64,000 nt of DNA from Oenanthe sinensis (lineage: Eukaryota; Streptophyta; Magnoliopsida; Apiales; Apiaceae): positions 1,612,001 through 1,676,000 of the forward strand of contig JAPMAC010000234.1 of the NCBI GenBank assembly GCA_028671895.1, in the 5' to 3' direction. The notes below the pieces were generated by a model. That model saw nothing but the letters and a program-made list of their open reading frames with translations. It did not search any database and had not been told where the DNA came from. The position numbers were made by a program, and so were the translations under genes. Below, piece by piece: positions 22,700-35,559 of this stretch (its first letter is position 1; each line of letters starts with the position of its first letter).

Positions 22700-24248
22700 T
22701 GTTGGGTTCCGAGGCATAAAACGCAGCGGATTAAACGTAAATATAACGAAAAATTTCGGAACCCTAACGCAGGATCATGTATAAGATTGACAGATTATGG
22801 TGAAACGGAATCATACCTTTGTTTGGTCTTGACTACTACGAACTCAACGGAGATCCTAGCTTTCACGACTTGTGTCTTCCTCTTGAAAACACCTCTATGG
22901 TATCCACACGAGCACCTTCAAGAGCGTCTCACGATCTTGATTATGGAACGGATGTACTAGCCTCCTCTAGATGATTTCGATATCTGCCTCTGCCTTTTCT
23001 GCTGCTAGGGTTCGTTTTTCTCAAAAACTTAATACCTATTAACCCTACATTATCTATTTATAATGGTTGGTTAATAGGCCCATAATAGCAACCCATAACA
23101 GCAAAGCCTAACCCATGTAGGTTTAGGATTAAATAATAAAACCGAATTTTATTATTTAATTAATAACTAAGTCACACTTAATTATTAATGGCAGAATTCA
23201 AATTCGAATTTATATTATTTCAATTAATTAAGTCTCACTTAATTAATATAATAAAATTCAAATAATCATCAATTAATTTAAATCTATAATTTAAATTAAT
23301 TATTCCTTTAAGTACTCTATGTGTGTGACCCTATAGGCTATTATTTAATTAGCAATAATTTTATTCTCCAATAAAATTATAAACAATGAGCGGTATCTAG
23401 TAATACATCATTGCTACCCAATTAAATAATAATTAAATCGTGATTCGATAAAACCTTTCGTGATTAATGTTTCCGTGTAATATAATCCCTTTAACCATAT
23501 ATATTATAGATTAAACTCGAGGCATGTATTTAGTCATCCTCTTCAACATTTAATCCGAGTTTACTTGATCCATGAGTAGACTATGAAAACAAATCATTAT
23601 TTGAGCACGGCCATGCATTTTATAGTCTCACTCAATCAAGAGGCCAATAATATCTCTCCTAATTATAGGAGGGTTAAATCCTTTATCTATCATTCATATT
23701 TCTCATACGACTCATGATATACCCGATGTCCACTTTTATCATCACCCGGTCAAAGGTAACTTTTAATGTAGTCAAAGTATATTAATCCTCGTATAGAAAT
23801 ATAATGATCTCAAGTCAAAGGATCATTACACCATTATCACTGTGAGTCTTTCTTATGACTTTATTAAACATGAAGAATCTCACTGTGGGTCTGTCCAGTA
23901 TCATGTACTCCTACATGTACCTATGTATTGACTTTAGTATCCCCATACTTATAACCAATGAGATGTGGTTATCAGTCAAACAACATACTAGTCTATTTAT
24001 GTATTATTATTGTCCTATAATAATAATACTCGACTAGGGACATTTAAGAATATGATATATTATATAATCTCAAGTTCAAGTCATGTACTAAACTATACAA
24101 CGTGTATCATGATTCTAAGGACATTTATTATGCTAACAAATATATCGCAGTAATTAAAGTCATAATAAATATGTTTATTGAATAATCAATTGACATAAAG
24201 GTTTATCAAAATAAACATTGTATTGCCTCTAGGGCACCTACACCAACA
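22700..24248 (+). mobile_element. Copia solo LTR, 1549 bp, TSD TGTCA
   Basis: TGTTGGGTTCC...CACCAACA, flanked by TGTCA at 22695-22699 and 24249-24253. There is no internal region, so it is a solo LTR formed by LTR-LTR recombination. It is 98-99% identical by eye to the inverted LTR at 55409-56651 and clearly related to the Copia-B LTRs (shared CGCAGCGGA and 'gagcggtatctagtaatacatcattgctaccca' blocks). The 60-codon frame at 23855 is identical in both copies but has no support as a gene. Confidence 0.95.
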
Positions 24249-24253
24249 TGTCA

Positions 24254-24965
24254 AACCAGGAGTGAAGTGTTATAAGTGTGGGAAAACCGGCCATTTTTCG
24301 AGGGAATGCAAGGAATCACCTCAGACAACTAATGTGTTAAGAATAGCAGGACCTCCATCTCAGACTATGACAACCCCACAAACTCGAGCCAGAACTTTCA
24401 ACATGACAATGAAAGATGCTATTCAAGACGTCGATGTGGTTGCAGGTACGCTCCATGTAAATTCAGTAGAAGCTAAAGTTTTAATGGATTCTGGATCTAC
24501 CAAGTCTTTTGTTTCTAAAAAGTTTGTTGATAAGTTGAATTGTGAGATTCATCCTTTAGAGTCAACTTTGATTTTAGAAGTATATGATCAAAATAGAGTT
24601 CCTGTAAGTCAAATATGTCCTCGTTGTGAGTTAGGATAAGTGGCCAGCTTTTCCTTGTCAATTTGATACCCTTTGAGCTATGAGAATTTGATGTAATCGT
24701 AGGAATGGATTGGTTGGCTGATTATGACGCTCAGATTAAATGTAAAACGAAGAAGGTAAGATTGAGAACTGGATAGTAAAGAAGTGGTATTCCAAGGACA
24801 TAAGTAAGTTAAGAAGTTTTTGAATATTATGCAAATTAAAATATTACTTCGTCAAGGCTGTGAGGCATATTTAGTGCATGTAAACGATGTGGAGAAGCAA
24901 ACACCAACAATGGAAGAGATTCCAGTGGTTAATGAATTTTCTGATGTTTTTCCTGATTAGTTACC
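24254..24965 (+). pseudogene. Tekay-A second zinc knuckle and aspartic protease
   Basis: C-Y-K-C-G-K-T-G-H-F-S-R-E-C (24271-24312) completes the paired knuckles of gag. The protease follows, with active-site L-M-D-S-G-S-T-K-S-F at about 24484-24513 and the V-G-M-D-W-L segment near 24700. A stop at 24637 and frameshifts interrupt it. The protease would cleave the Gag-Pol polyprotein. Confidence 0.85.
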
Positions 24966-25690
24966 CGGATTGCCACCAGATCGAGAAATTGAATTTAGCA
25001 TTGATTTGGCACTAGGAACCGAACCGATTTCTAAAGCACCATATAGAATGGCACCAATAGAGATGAAAGAATTGGCAACTCAATTACAAGAATTGTTGGA
25101 AAAGGGGATCATAAGACCTAGTGTATCTCCATGGGGAGCACCAATGTTATTTGTGAAAAAGAAAGATAGAAGCATGAGATTGTGTATTGACAAGCTGACA
25201 ATTAATAATAGGTATCCATTGCCAAGGATAGATGATTTATTTGACCAACTTAAAGGAGCATCTTGGTTCTCGAAGATTGACTTACGGTCTGGATATCACC
25301 AATTGAAGATCAAGCCTGAAGATATTCCGAAAATAGCATTTCGCACAAGGTATGGTCATTACGAGTTTTTAGTTATGCCATTTGGGTTAACCAACGCCCC
25401 GGCCATTTTTATGGATCTTATGAATAGAGTTTTTAAGAAGTACTTAGATAAATTCATGATTGTGTTTATCGATGATATACTAATATACTCCAAGACAGAA
25501 GAAGAGCATGTAGAACACCTGAGAATTGTATTGGAAATCTTGCGAAAGGAAAAGTTATATGCTAAGTTCTCGAAATGTGAGTTTTGGTTGAAAGAAGTAC
25601 AATTTCTTGGCCATGTCGTCAGTAGTGAAGGAATTCGAGTTGATCCAGCAAAGATAGAAGCTGTGGTAAACTGGGATTGATCGAAGACAC
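24966..25690 (+). pseudogene. Tekay-A reverse transcriptase
   Basis: Open from 24970 to the stop at 25678. The sequence contains S-P-W-G-A-P-M-L-F-V-K-K, F-S-K-I-D-L-R-S-G-Y-H-Q, P-F-G-L-T-N-A-P-A and the catalytic F-I-D-D-I-L-I-Y-S at about 25470-25495, then F-L-G-H-V-V. A short in-frame loss after R-L-C-I-D removes part of the Y-R-x-L-N-K motif, and the stop after V-N-W-D would end translation. Confidence 0.9.
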
Positions 25691-26290
25691 CTACTGAGGT
25701 AAGAAGTTTTCTCGGATTAGTTAATTATTATCGGAGGTTTGTTCAGGATTTCTCTAAAATAGCCACTCCATTGATTAAGCTTACTAGAAAGAATTAAAAG
25801 TTTGTTTGGAATGACAAATGTGAAGAAAGTTTTCAGAAATTGAAGAAAAGGTTAGTATTTGCACCAGTGTTAGTTTTACCAGATGATCAAGGGAATTTTG
25901 AAATCTACAGTGATGCGTCGCACAAAGGCTTAGGATGTGTTTTGATGCAACATGGTAAGGTAATTGCTTATTCTTCCAGACAATTGAAGATTCATGAACA
26001 GAAGTATCCAACACATGATTTAGAGCTGACAGCTATTATTTTTGCTTTGAAGATTTGGAGACATTATTTGTATGGTGAAAAATGTGAGATTTACACGGAT
26101 CCCAAGAGTTTAAAATATATCTTTACACAGAAAGAGCTTAATATGAGACAAAGAAGATGGTTGGAATTACTTAAAGATTATGACTGCACCATTAACTATC
26201 ATCCAGGGAAAGAAAATGTAGTAGCTGACGCTTTAAGTAAAAAAGAAAGATTGAAAATGCTAGTTTCATCTGAGGAATTGATCAAGGAAT
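25691..26290 (+). pseudogene. Tekay-A RNase H
   Basis: After a stop at 25795, the frame 25840-26541 carries the Ty3-type RNase H: Y-S-D-A-S-H-K-G-L-G-C, H-D-L-E-L-x-A-I, Y-T-D-P-K-S-L-K, and V-V/V-A-D-A-L-S at the end. The acidic active-site residues (D, E, D, D) are all present. Confidence 0.9.
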
Positions 26291-26584
26291 TTGAGAAATT
26301 GGAAATAGAAATATATGATTCTGAATCAGTGGGAGAAATGGTGTATACAATGACGTTCCAGCCTGAATTGTTAGAAAAGATCAAGCGATGTCAAGAACAG
26401 ATGATGAGTCAAGACAAATCTAAGTTGACTGAAGAAGAGTTAAGAAGTCAGAGGGACGATAAAGGGATTTTTAAGTATTCCTCGCGAATTTGGATTCCTA
26501 ATGTCCAGGAGCACAAGAATGAAATTTTACATGATGCATAACTCAAGGTACTCTATTCATCCGGGAGACACTAAGATGTATAAG
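26291..26584 (+). pseudogene. Tekay-A integrase, N-terminal piece
   Basis: Linker and the start of the integrase HHCC domain, ending M-Y-K at the ATAAG target duplication (26580-26584) where Tekay-B is inserted. The frame has a stop at 26539. It continues at 51927. Confidence 0.85.
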
Positions 26585-29500
26585 TGTGGCACCCCCAAAC
26601 CTGGGGTCCGAGATCTAGGTTGCCACGGTCCAATGTCCAATATACACACATTTGTACTCCAATGATAATAAATAACAATATAATAATCACAAGGTAAATG
26701 ATATGCTGATGACCCCAACACTTTATCAAACACACGCGAGCCATAGTCTCAGAAAACGGAGTTATCATAATTTACATAAATAAGTCTTAGCTGTTACATT
26801 ATCTTATTATTACAAACTTGAGTTGTACTACTGTCTATAGCCCCCTTAGGAACTATAACAGCAGTCAGAAGTAGATTAGCTTACATACGTTGCATATACT
26901 TACATAGGTCATACTTATAAATAAACCTAATTAGTAAAAACTGAAAGCCTATCCTACTAAGCTTTCTTACCTCAGGGACAGTAGTGTGGATCCTCTCATA
27001 CGGGGTCCTTGCCCTTGTTACCCGCTTGCGTAGGGTTCGGTACACACGGCTGGACATGATCCGCAACTGTAATGCAGGAAAGAAAGAAAATCACAAGCAA
27101 GAATGAGCTACAAATGCTCAGCAAGTAAATAACTACTTCCCGTTAACACCATCAGTAATTCAGCACCTAGGCTTTCGTTACAGTGTAACGTCAAATTCCA
27201 ATTGGAGGAAGGGACTACGGATAGGAGCACTCACCCACGCACCACCGTACGCGATGATCAGTCGCATTGTACAGTTGTCTATAGAACTCTTCTCTACTAG
27301 TAGAAGGATGATCCGAAACAGGTCATCACCTTAGGCAACACATTGGCCTTTTTGCTGGACCGGCGTGACTCGGCCTCTTACGCTATGATGGATTGTGCCA
27401 AACACAAGCCTCTTACACTTGCTTCAGCCCCCTTTAATCCCGTGAAATCAATCGACCTGGAAGGGACTATCCCAACATTCCAGAATAACAACAATCTTCT
27501 TTTAAGATTTCAACATCAGATGATGGATTCACTTCCCAACTTATGTGGAAGTAACATCTTAGTATGTGGGTCGACTCTCTGTCAACGAATCAACAGAATA
27601 AAGTACTTAGGTCCAGAAGACTCAAGAACCCAACCCGGGGAGTCGCTAATATATAATATAATAACTTTAATAAAGAGTATTTAATTTGAGCTAAATATAA
27701 GTTTCAAAAGACACAGGTATATACGGGAAGAATGTTAGGATTATTGATTCGTTCCCTAATGTGGGGGGTATCCCGAAAATAACTGCAAAATATTTTATTG
27801 ATAATTAAATAATCAATATTCAATTAAAAATAATATTTAAAACATTTTCCTTAAGCTCTATTATATTTTAAAAGTTCAGAAAATATTTGAGTAAGGATTA
27901 GTGTTCTATATTAACCCTCAACCCTCAGTAAACCGGGATATTAATATAATCAGAGTCAAACAATTTTTAAATATTGCTTTACTGAAAATAATTGAACAAC
28001 AACTGCCTTTTAAAGATCCCCAGTATTTAAATTATATTAAAATAATATTTAATATTATTTAAAAATAATTAAAGAATATAATTATAATTAACAAATTTTA
28101 TTTTAATAGATCCACCATATTTAAATAATATTTAATTAATATTAAATAATATTCAAATAATCCAAAGTGGAATTGAAAACTTTTCGTTCATAAAGGAACA
28201 AGGAATCTCAGACTGTTTAAATAATATTTAATTAATAATTAAATATTATTTAGTAATTAACATAATGGTTGAAAAAAATAAATAAGTCGATGATCTTCAT
28301 TAATCATCTCATAATACTCAAATAGATTTTAAATCGGACTATTCTGGTAGTATCTACTACCGTTTGGAAATACTCGACTATCCCCGGTTAACCATCGAGT
28401 ATCCTGAAGGGTAACTCGACGCACAGAATAAATATTCAATCTGGTTGCTTGCATACTCTAACTTTTCAAGAAGTTCAGAGTAGCAGTCAAATCAAAGTGA
28501 AAAGAATAGAAGTAAAGTTTAGAGTAGAACGAGAATATTCATTCTTACAACTTTATAGCAACACTTGATATAAAAAAATCAATGGTGACAAAGCGTCGGA
28601 TACTTGCCTGAGTATTTGAGTTGGTGTTTGCACAATCCTTGCTTTGCACGTGCGTCTATGAACGAAAATAAGATTGTCGTTAGCTCATGGAAACCATTCA
28701 CGATTAGCACTTATTGTATTCACTTCTACAACTACATTGACTATCCCAATTAACGTGTTTTAGTTAGGTTCATTAGCTCATAGTATTCTCATGTCGTTAT
28801 ATGACATTTTTCATTAAGGGTGCGTTCGCTAATCAGGTTTTACTCTTTTTAATACAATTCTTCTTCCCAGATACTCTCAGATGTCCTTAGTATTTTAAAT
28901 AAAAGTTTCAAGATTTATGGAGTCCCCTAACTATGGTGATCACAGCTCCAAAGTTCAGTGAAAATAGAATTGTTGTGTTTCTGTACTACCCCTACCATTT
29001 TGGCCATATCTTTTAGCTCGCAACTCCGATTGACATGTCTTTTGTGGGTAAACGATCTAGAGACCATTATATATCTAACCATATATATAAATCATCAAAC
29101 AAATGAGGGTAGCCCCTTCGGGTGCCCTAAACAGTTGGTACCCAGAAGCAAAACAAGCATGGTCTCCTTTGTATATTCAACATTTGCCTCACTTTAACCT
29201 TCTCAAAATCCACCAAACAACTTCTATACATTTTACACTACTACTTGGGAATGTACTCAAGACATCCCAAGCCCAATCACAAGTATCCCATACTCCAATT
29301 ATTACCAACAATTCTCAACAAATCAGCCAGCAACTCATACATGCTCTTACAAGCTTATTACCACTACCCATAACTTATATAACCTTAAACAATCATCAAT
29401 TAAGCTCTAGCAAGCATCATATATGAGATTAAGAACTTAATCACAACTCAATCTACTATTCATCATCTTGTGTAAACATGAAAATCAAGAGATTGAATGG

Positions 29501-30357
29501 TTGACTAAGCATGAGTTTTAAGTATGAGGTAGACAAGGATTATACCTTTCTTTTAAGCTATTATCCAAGATGAACTAGAAAGAATTTGTGAAGCTTTGAA
29601 ATTTTCTCCTTCTTTTCTTCTTGCAAGGACTGAATACTCCTTGAAGAAATGGGGTAAAAGACTTGTTTGGCTTTCTGTTAATTAAGTAATAATGAAAAGT
29701 TAGGCTAGTTTTAATATAAGGTCAAGTCTTGGTCAATGTTGGATATCTTGACTTTAGTCAAGGACACTTGCTCTTTATACAACAAAATCATGCAAGTACT
29801 TTGCTTCTTCCATTTTAATAAAATTCTGCTCCTTCAAATAATCTAGGTAGTGTTTTGATCTTCGTTCTCGTAATGATCTGCAACTACGCGATTAACCGCT
29901 AACTCGTTCAGAGAATTTTCAATACAATTATCCTCCACCAAAACACTACCCCCTGATCATTAGTCATTACGTACTCTTTTATAAACTCCACCCTATTTAT
30001 TCAAAGGGTTCAGATGTGATTCGTCGGATAAAACCTAAAGCACAAGTACTTCGTATTTTACGTATATTCACTTAAAAATACGAACCACTGATTATCCGTA
30101 AGTTGTGAATCTTCGAATTCTGACGAGATTTACATTCACTTAAATCTCGTACTCGTAATATATTGATTCGCAGAATTGTGAATTTTTGAAATCTGACGCC
30201 GTTTACATACACTCATTTATCCCGTATCTTAACATTACGGCTTCGAAATCATAATTCTATGACTTATAATATAGTGGCACCATCACTGTTATTCTGAACA
30301 ATACTTTACTATTCATAAATAAAAGTTTTAATTATACTTAAAATTTGGGATATTACA
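26585..30357 (-). mobile_element. Tekay-B 3' LTR, 3773 bp
   Basis: On the minus strand it starts TGTAATATCCC at 30357 and ends GGGGGTGCCACA at 26585. A TATAAAGAG promoter-like box lies at 29779-29771. Compared with the 5' LTR it lacks about 115 bp (opposite 48486-48600) and about 105 bp (opposite 50299-50400), and has 13 bp more near its 3' end. Long LTRs of this size are typical of Tekay. Confidence 0.95.
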
Positions 30358-30378
30358 GTCTCCCCTCTTTACAAGGAT
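30358..30378 (-). other. Tekay-B polypurine tract
   Basis: The minus strand reads TTGTAAAGAGGGGAGAC directly before the LTR start; it primes plus-strand DNA synthesis. Confidence 0.85.
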
Positions 30379-30391
30379 TCCGTCCCGGAAT

Positions 30392-31825
30392 CTAATTTGA
30401 AAACAAACGGGGATATTCCTTTAACATAGCACTTTTCAATTCCCAGGTGGACTCCTCAACACTTTGATTCCTCCACAACACTCGTACTAATTTGACGACT
30501 TTATTTCTCAGCACTTGTTCCTTTTGGTCCATGATCTCTACCGGTTGCGCCACATAAGACAAGTCCGGTTGAATCTCTACATTGTCGTACTCTATTACAT
30601 GTCGAGCGTCTGGGTGGTACTGCCGCAACATTGATACATGAAATACATTATGGACCTGCTGTAGGTTTGGGGGTAAAGCTAACTCATACGCTAATATCCC
30701 CACACGTTTCAAAATCTCAAATGGTCCAATGAATCTCGGGCTTAGCTTTCCTTTCTTACCAAATCTCATTAGTCATTTCCATGGGGATACTTTCAACAAT
30801 ATCAAGTTCCCTATTTCATATTCCCTGTCCTTCCTGGCTTGATCCACATACTTGCGTTGCCTGTCTTGCACTGCCACCAGTCACTTGCTTATCAGATCTA
30901 TCTTTTCTCTCGTTTGTTGAACCAATTCGGGTCCCAACATCTTACGTTCACCTACTTCATCCCAGCATAATGGTGATCGACACTTCCTCCCATATAAAGC
31001 TTCATAAGGTGGCATTCCTATGCTGGCATGGTAACTATTGTTATAGGAGAACTCAATTAATGGTAGATGATCATCCCAATTTCCTCTGAAGTCTATGGTG
31101 CAAACCTTCAACATCTCCTTTATTGTTTGGATGGTCCTTTCACTTTGTCCATCTGTCTGGGGGTGGTAAGCGGTACTCATGTTTAGCCGGGTTCCCAAAC
31201 ACTCCTGGAAACTCCTCCAGAATCTAGAATTGAACCTTGGGTCTCTATCAGACACAATACCTTCGGGAACTCCATGACGTACCACTATTTCCTTTACGTA
31301 TAACTCAATTAATCGGTCAACTGAATACCTCTCATTAATGGGTAGAAAATGTGCTGACTTCGTTAACCGATCTATTATTACCCAAATGGCATCATAGTTT
31401 GTTTTTGTCTTTGGTAACCCTACTACAAAATCCATCGCAATGTGCTCCCATTTCCATTCCGGAATCTCCAGGGGTTGTAACAGTCCACTGGGTCTTTGAT
31501 GTTTTGCCTTTACTTTCTGACAGGTCAAACACTTGCTTACCCATTCGGCAATATCTCTTTTCATGTTCGGCCACCAATAATACTCCTTCAGATCTTTATA
31601 CATTTTGGTAGCTCTCGGGTGAATAGAAAATCTAGAGTTGTGTGCCTCATGCAATATTTCATCCTTTAGTTCCTGAACATCTGGAATCCAAATTCTATTA
31701 TTAAATCTCAAGATTCCTTTCTCGTCCTTAACGCACCTTCGTTCATCCCCATTCACCTTTTTCTCTCCCTCCTCCATCATCTTTTCTTGACATATTTTTA
31801 TCTTTTCGATTAGTTCTGGATCCAC
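30392..31825 (-). pseudogene. Tekay-B integrase with C-terminal chromodomain
   Basis: Frame 31825-30881: HHCC zinc-binding region (H-P-R-A-T-K-M-Y, then C-L-T-C-Q), core with M-D-F-V-V-G-L-P, S-D-R-D-P-R-F and the G-Q-S-E-R-T-I-Q glutamate, giving D-D-E. A stop near 30880 precedes frame 30769-30392, which has the G-P-F-E-I-L-K-R-V-G segment and the chromodomain-type end L-V-R-V-L-W-R-N-x-S-V-E-E-S-T-W-E. The chromodomain is thought to steer chromovirus insertion to marked chromatin; it identifies the Tekay group. Confidence 0.92.
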
Positions 31826-32896
31826 TCAGATCTCACACAGGATTTCCGTTCCTTCCTCAGGAAATTTTACCTCCAATTCCATCCTTTCAAATTCTTGTAT
31901 TAATTTCTCCGAAGAAACCATCATCATCAGCCTTTCTTTTCTACTTAGGGCATCAGCCACCACGTTGGCCTTCCCAGGGTGATAGTTAATGGAACAATCA
32001 TAATCCTTTATCAGCTCTATCCACCTTCTCTGCCTCATGTTTAGTTCTTTCTGAGTGAAGATGTACTTAAGGCTCTTATGATCGGTGTAGATCTCACATC
32101 TCTCCTCCATATAGGTAATGTCTCCAGATCTTTAACGCGAAAACTATCGCAGCTAACTCAAGGTCATGAGTTGGGTACCTTAATTCGTACTCCTTTAGTT
32201 GTCTGGATGCATAAACAATTACCTTGCCATGTTGCATCAATACACAGCCAAGTCCTTTATGAGATGCGTCACTATAAATCATAAAATCTCCTTTCTCATC
32301 AGGTAGAGCTAGCACTGGTGCAGTAATCAACCTCTTCTTCAGTTCTTGAAAACTCTCTTCGCATTTATCAGTCCATTCAAAGTTCTCAGTCTGGTGAGTA
32401 AGCCTTGTCAGCGGAGTAGCTATCTTGGCAAAATCCTGTACAAACCTCCGATAATATCCGGCTAGTCCCACAAAACTTCTTACTTCCGTTGGCGTTGTCG
32501 GCCTTTCCCAGTTGGAAATAGCTTCAATCTTAGCAGGGTCTACTAACACACCCTTACTACTGACTACGTGCCCCAAAAATTGCACTTCTTTCAACCAAAA
32601 CTCGTATTTCAAAAATTTAGCATACAGCTTCTCTCTTCTCAATATTTCCAAAACTGTCATCAAATGGTCTGCATGCTCTTCCTGTGTCCTTGAATAAATC
32701 AAGATATCATCAATGAAGACTATAACAAACTTATCTAAATATTTCTTGAAAACTCTGTTCATCAAGTCCATAAAGGCGGTAGGGGCGTTGGTCAATCCAA
32801 AGGACATCACCAAAAATTCATAATGGCCATATCGGGTGCGGAACACCGTCTTTGGAACATCCTCAGGTTTGATATTTAATTGGTGATATCCAGTTC
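31826..32896 (-). pseudogene. Tekay-B RT palm/thumb and RNase H
   Basis: Frame 32846-32094 has F-G-L-T-N-A-P-T-A, the catalytic F-I-D-D-I-L-I-Y-S and F-L-G-H-V-V, then RNase H with Y-S-D-A-S-H-K-G-L-G. Frame 32110-31826 completes RNase H (Y-T-D-H-K-S-L-K; V-V-A-D-A-L-S). The two frames overlap at a frameshift near 32100. Stops separate this part from the RT N-terminus and from integrase. Confidence 0.9.
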
Positions 32897-33379
32897 TCAG
32901 GTCAATCTTTTTAAAAAGTAGACCGCATCCTTCAGCTGGTCAAACAGGTCATCAATCCTGGGTAAAGGGTACTTATTCTTGATGGTTAGTTTGTTGAGTT
33001 CTCGGTAGTCTATGCATAACCTCATACTCCCATCCTTTTTCTTAACAAATAACACTGGTGCACCCCATGGGGACACACTTGGTCGAATCATTCCTTTCTC
33101 CAACAATTCCTGTAGCTGGGTGGCTAATTCCTTCATTTCCACAGGGGCTAATCGGTAAGGAGCTTTTGATACTGGTGCCGATCCTGGCGCTAATTCTATA
33201 GTAAATTCAATATCTCTGTCAGGTGGTAGCCCCGGAAGATCTTCTGGAAATATATCCTCAAATTCATTGACCACTTCTATGTCACTTATATTAGGTACAT
33301 TCTTTTCTTTGTCTACTACATAGGCTAGATAGGCCTCACTCCCTTGGCGCAACAACATCTTAACTTGCATCATGGTCAA
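32897..33379 (-). pseudogene. Tekay-B RT N-terminal part
   Basis: Open frame of 160 codons with P-G-L-P-P-D-R-D-I-E-F, S-P-W-G-A-P-V-L-F-V-K-K and the R-L-C-I-D-Y-R-E-L-N-K motif. It runs out of frame near 32905, just before the first catalytic aspartate block. Confidence 0.9.
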
Positions 33380-33403
33380 GAACTTCTTGGTCTGTCTCTG
33401 CCC

Positions 33404-34274
33404 TCAAAATACCACTTCCTTCTGATTAGGTAACTTCATCCTTACCTTCCTTCCCCTACAATCTATGCTAGCTCCACAACTGGCCAGCCAGTCCATTCCT
33501 AATATGACATCAAATTCTCCCAACACAAAAGGAATTAAATCAACGTTGAATCGCTGCCCTCCTATTTCTAATTCACAGTTAGTGCATATCTGACTGACAT
33601 GATTGACTTCCCGATTAGCTATTTCTACTCGTAGGGAATCTCTTAGCGGTTGTATTTTAAGGTTCCATTTATTAACAAAATCCTGAGATATGAAAGACTT
33701 GGTTGCACCGGAATCAAATAAAACATTTGCATGGATGGAATTGAGTAAAAGTGTACCTGCAATAACATCTGTGTGCTTCACAGCATCTCTTACTGTCATA
33801 TTGAAGGTTCTGGCCGTAGGGGTCTTATTGGAAACGACCCCGCTTTCCTCTGACATCACTGGCTGGGGTGACTTACAGTCCTTCCTTAGGTGCCCAAGTT
33901 GACCGCAGTTGTAGCAAGCAAGGCTATTCCGGGGGCAATTATTTGCAAAATGCCCTACTCGTCCGACTTGTAACATGTAACTCTTGCCTTACTGCATACG
34001 CCCAGATGTCTCCTTCCGCACGTTTTGCATTCTGGCAATGAGGGTTATGACTGGTTTGAACGCGACACCCCGGGCTTCACTCTGCCTTGATTGACACTTC
34101 CACTATCAGCTTCTTGAATCCAGAACTTTTCCTAAAATAAGATCCTTGTCTCCATTTACTTTTGTTGGGGAAATTTCCAATTGATGAACCTCCCTTATGA
34201 CTCTCTACCCTCCTCTTTTTCTCATTTTTCTCTTTACGGAACTGATCACTACCAGCTTCTACGATCGAAGCCTT
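33404..34274 (-). pseudogene. Tekay-B gag C-terminus (zinc knuckles) and protease
   Basis: Frame 33976-33404 starts in a degenerate knuckle and holds an intact C-Y-N-C-G-Q-L-G-H-L-R-K-D-C. The protease follows, with F-D-S-G-A-T-K-S-F and the L-G-M-D-W-L segment. Upstream, 34274-33977 is the Lys/Arg-rich gag linker broken by a stop at 34276 and a frameshift near 34075. Confidence 0.88.
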
Positions 34275-35069
34275 CTACACTAGCGTAACATAATCAGTCA
34301 GCTCAAGTATCGCCACCCGACTCTGAATCCAATGTTTTAACCCTTGCTGAAACCTTCTGGCCCGCTTCTCTTCTGTATTCACAAAATCTGGTACAAATTG
34401 AAACAATTCAGTAAACTTGGCTTCATATTCTGCTACCGTCAGATCATTCTGCTTTAATTCCAGAAATTTTATCTCCATTTGATACTCCATATACCTTGGG
34501 AAATATTTTTCCAAAAACAACTGAGTGAATCTTTCCCAAACTATCACTCCCTCTCCCTCCATGTTCTTCTTAGTTTCCCACCAGAAATTAGCCTCCCCTT
34601 TTAGAAGATAAGTGGCGAAGACTGCCTTCTGCCCCTCCTCTACTTGCAATATTTCAAATGCTTTTTCCATCTCCTTTAACCAGGCTCTCGCCTCTACTAG
34701 GTCAGCACTCCCTTGGAACTCGGGTGGCCTCAAAGATTTAAAAGCTCTAAAAGCGTTGGTCGCTGTGTTGCGGGGAGCTGGGGGTGGTTGGATTGGGTTA
34801 GGGTTGACATGCTGCCTTAGAAAGTTCATAAACAGATTCATGGGGTCTGCATTCTGGTTTTCCCCTTGGTGGGCTTGGTCTTGATCTTCCTCCTGTTCAC
34901 TCTGGTTCTGATTTTGGCTATGACCCGAGTCACTTGAACTTACATAATCCTCCTCTTCAAATTCCTCATCATCAAACTCATTACGGTCCTCAGGGTCACT
35001 GTCATTCTCATGAATACTTGGCTCCTCCTGTATCTCAGGGTTTAACCTGGTATGCCTCTTTGGTGGCAT
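34275..35069 (-). CDS. Tekay-B gag, capsid part
   Basis: The ATG at 35069 (M-P-P-K-R-H) follows an acceptor-like GTATTAG. The frame is acidic at first, then has the Retrotrans_gag domain: L-R-P-P-E-F-Q-G, W-L-K-E-M-E-K-A-F, F-W-W-E-T-K, F-L-E-K-Y-F-P-R-Y-M and the F-Q-Q-G-L-K-x-W-I block. It ends at a stop after D-Y-V-T-L-V where relatives continue into the zinc knuckle, so this is a C-terminally truncated Gag that would form the particle shell but lack its RNA-binding end. Confidence 0.88.
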   Translation of the reverse strand: MPPKRHTRLNPEIQEEPSIHENDSDPEDRNEFDDEEFEEEDYVSSSDSGHSQNQNQSEQEEDQDQAHQGENQNADPMNLFMNFLRQHVNPNPIQPPPAPRNTATNAFRAFKSLRPPEFQGSADLVEARAWLKEMEKAFEILQVEEGQKAVFATYLLKGEANFWWETKKNMEGEGVIVWERFTQLFLEKYFPRYMEYQMEIKFLELKQNDLTVAEYEAKFTELFQFVPDFVNTEEKRARRFQQGLKHWIQSRVAILELTDYVTLV

Positions 35070-35559
35070 TGTTCTAATACAATCAAACAATATCCATTAG
35101 TTACTGGTGTAGATTACTATATCATTTGTCACAAGAAACAATCATATAAATAGTGATTTTCAACTATAGTATTATCCATATAACACAGTTATGTAATGGT
35201 TTTCATTCAATTTCTATATCCAAGATAAGAGTGCATATGATACTAAAAACAAAATAAACGACATCTGAAAAGAACCGATCATCATATATATACATCATTT
35301 TCAGTTACATCCTTTATCACTAAGTCTAACTACAACTAAAAGTAAGTCAGCTGAGCTATCTTCTAGTCAGAATGGGAATACTACTATGTACATAAAAGAA
35401 TACTCCCACAAAAATGGCATATCATACATAATGCCAAAATCTGATACTAGAAGACTATGTCATCCCATAGAAATCACCGGAATCTCCCACGATCCAGGTC
35501 CCTGACCTGACCCATTATACTGTCCAACATAGCATCCACCTCGTCACATCGACCCACCA

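Noticed and set aside
23855..24037. A 60-codon frame repeated identically at 55620-55802 on the other strand
   Set aside because: Both lie inside near-identical Copia LTRs; identity follows from the LTR copies, with no domain or coding signature.
27343..27684. Open frame of 113 codons, repeated at 48808-49134
   Set aside because: It lies within the Tekay-B LTRs opposite to the element's direction; similarity is LTR similarity only.
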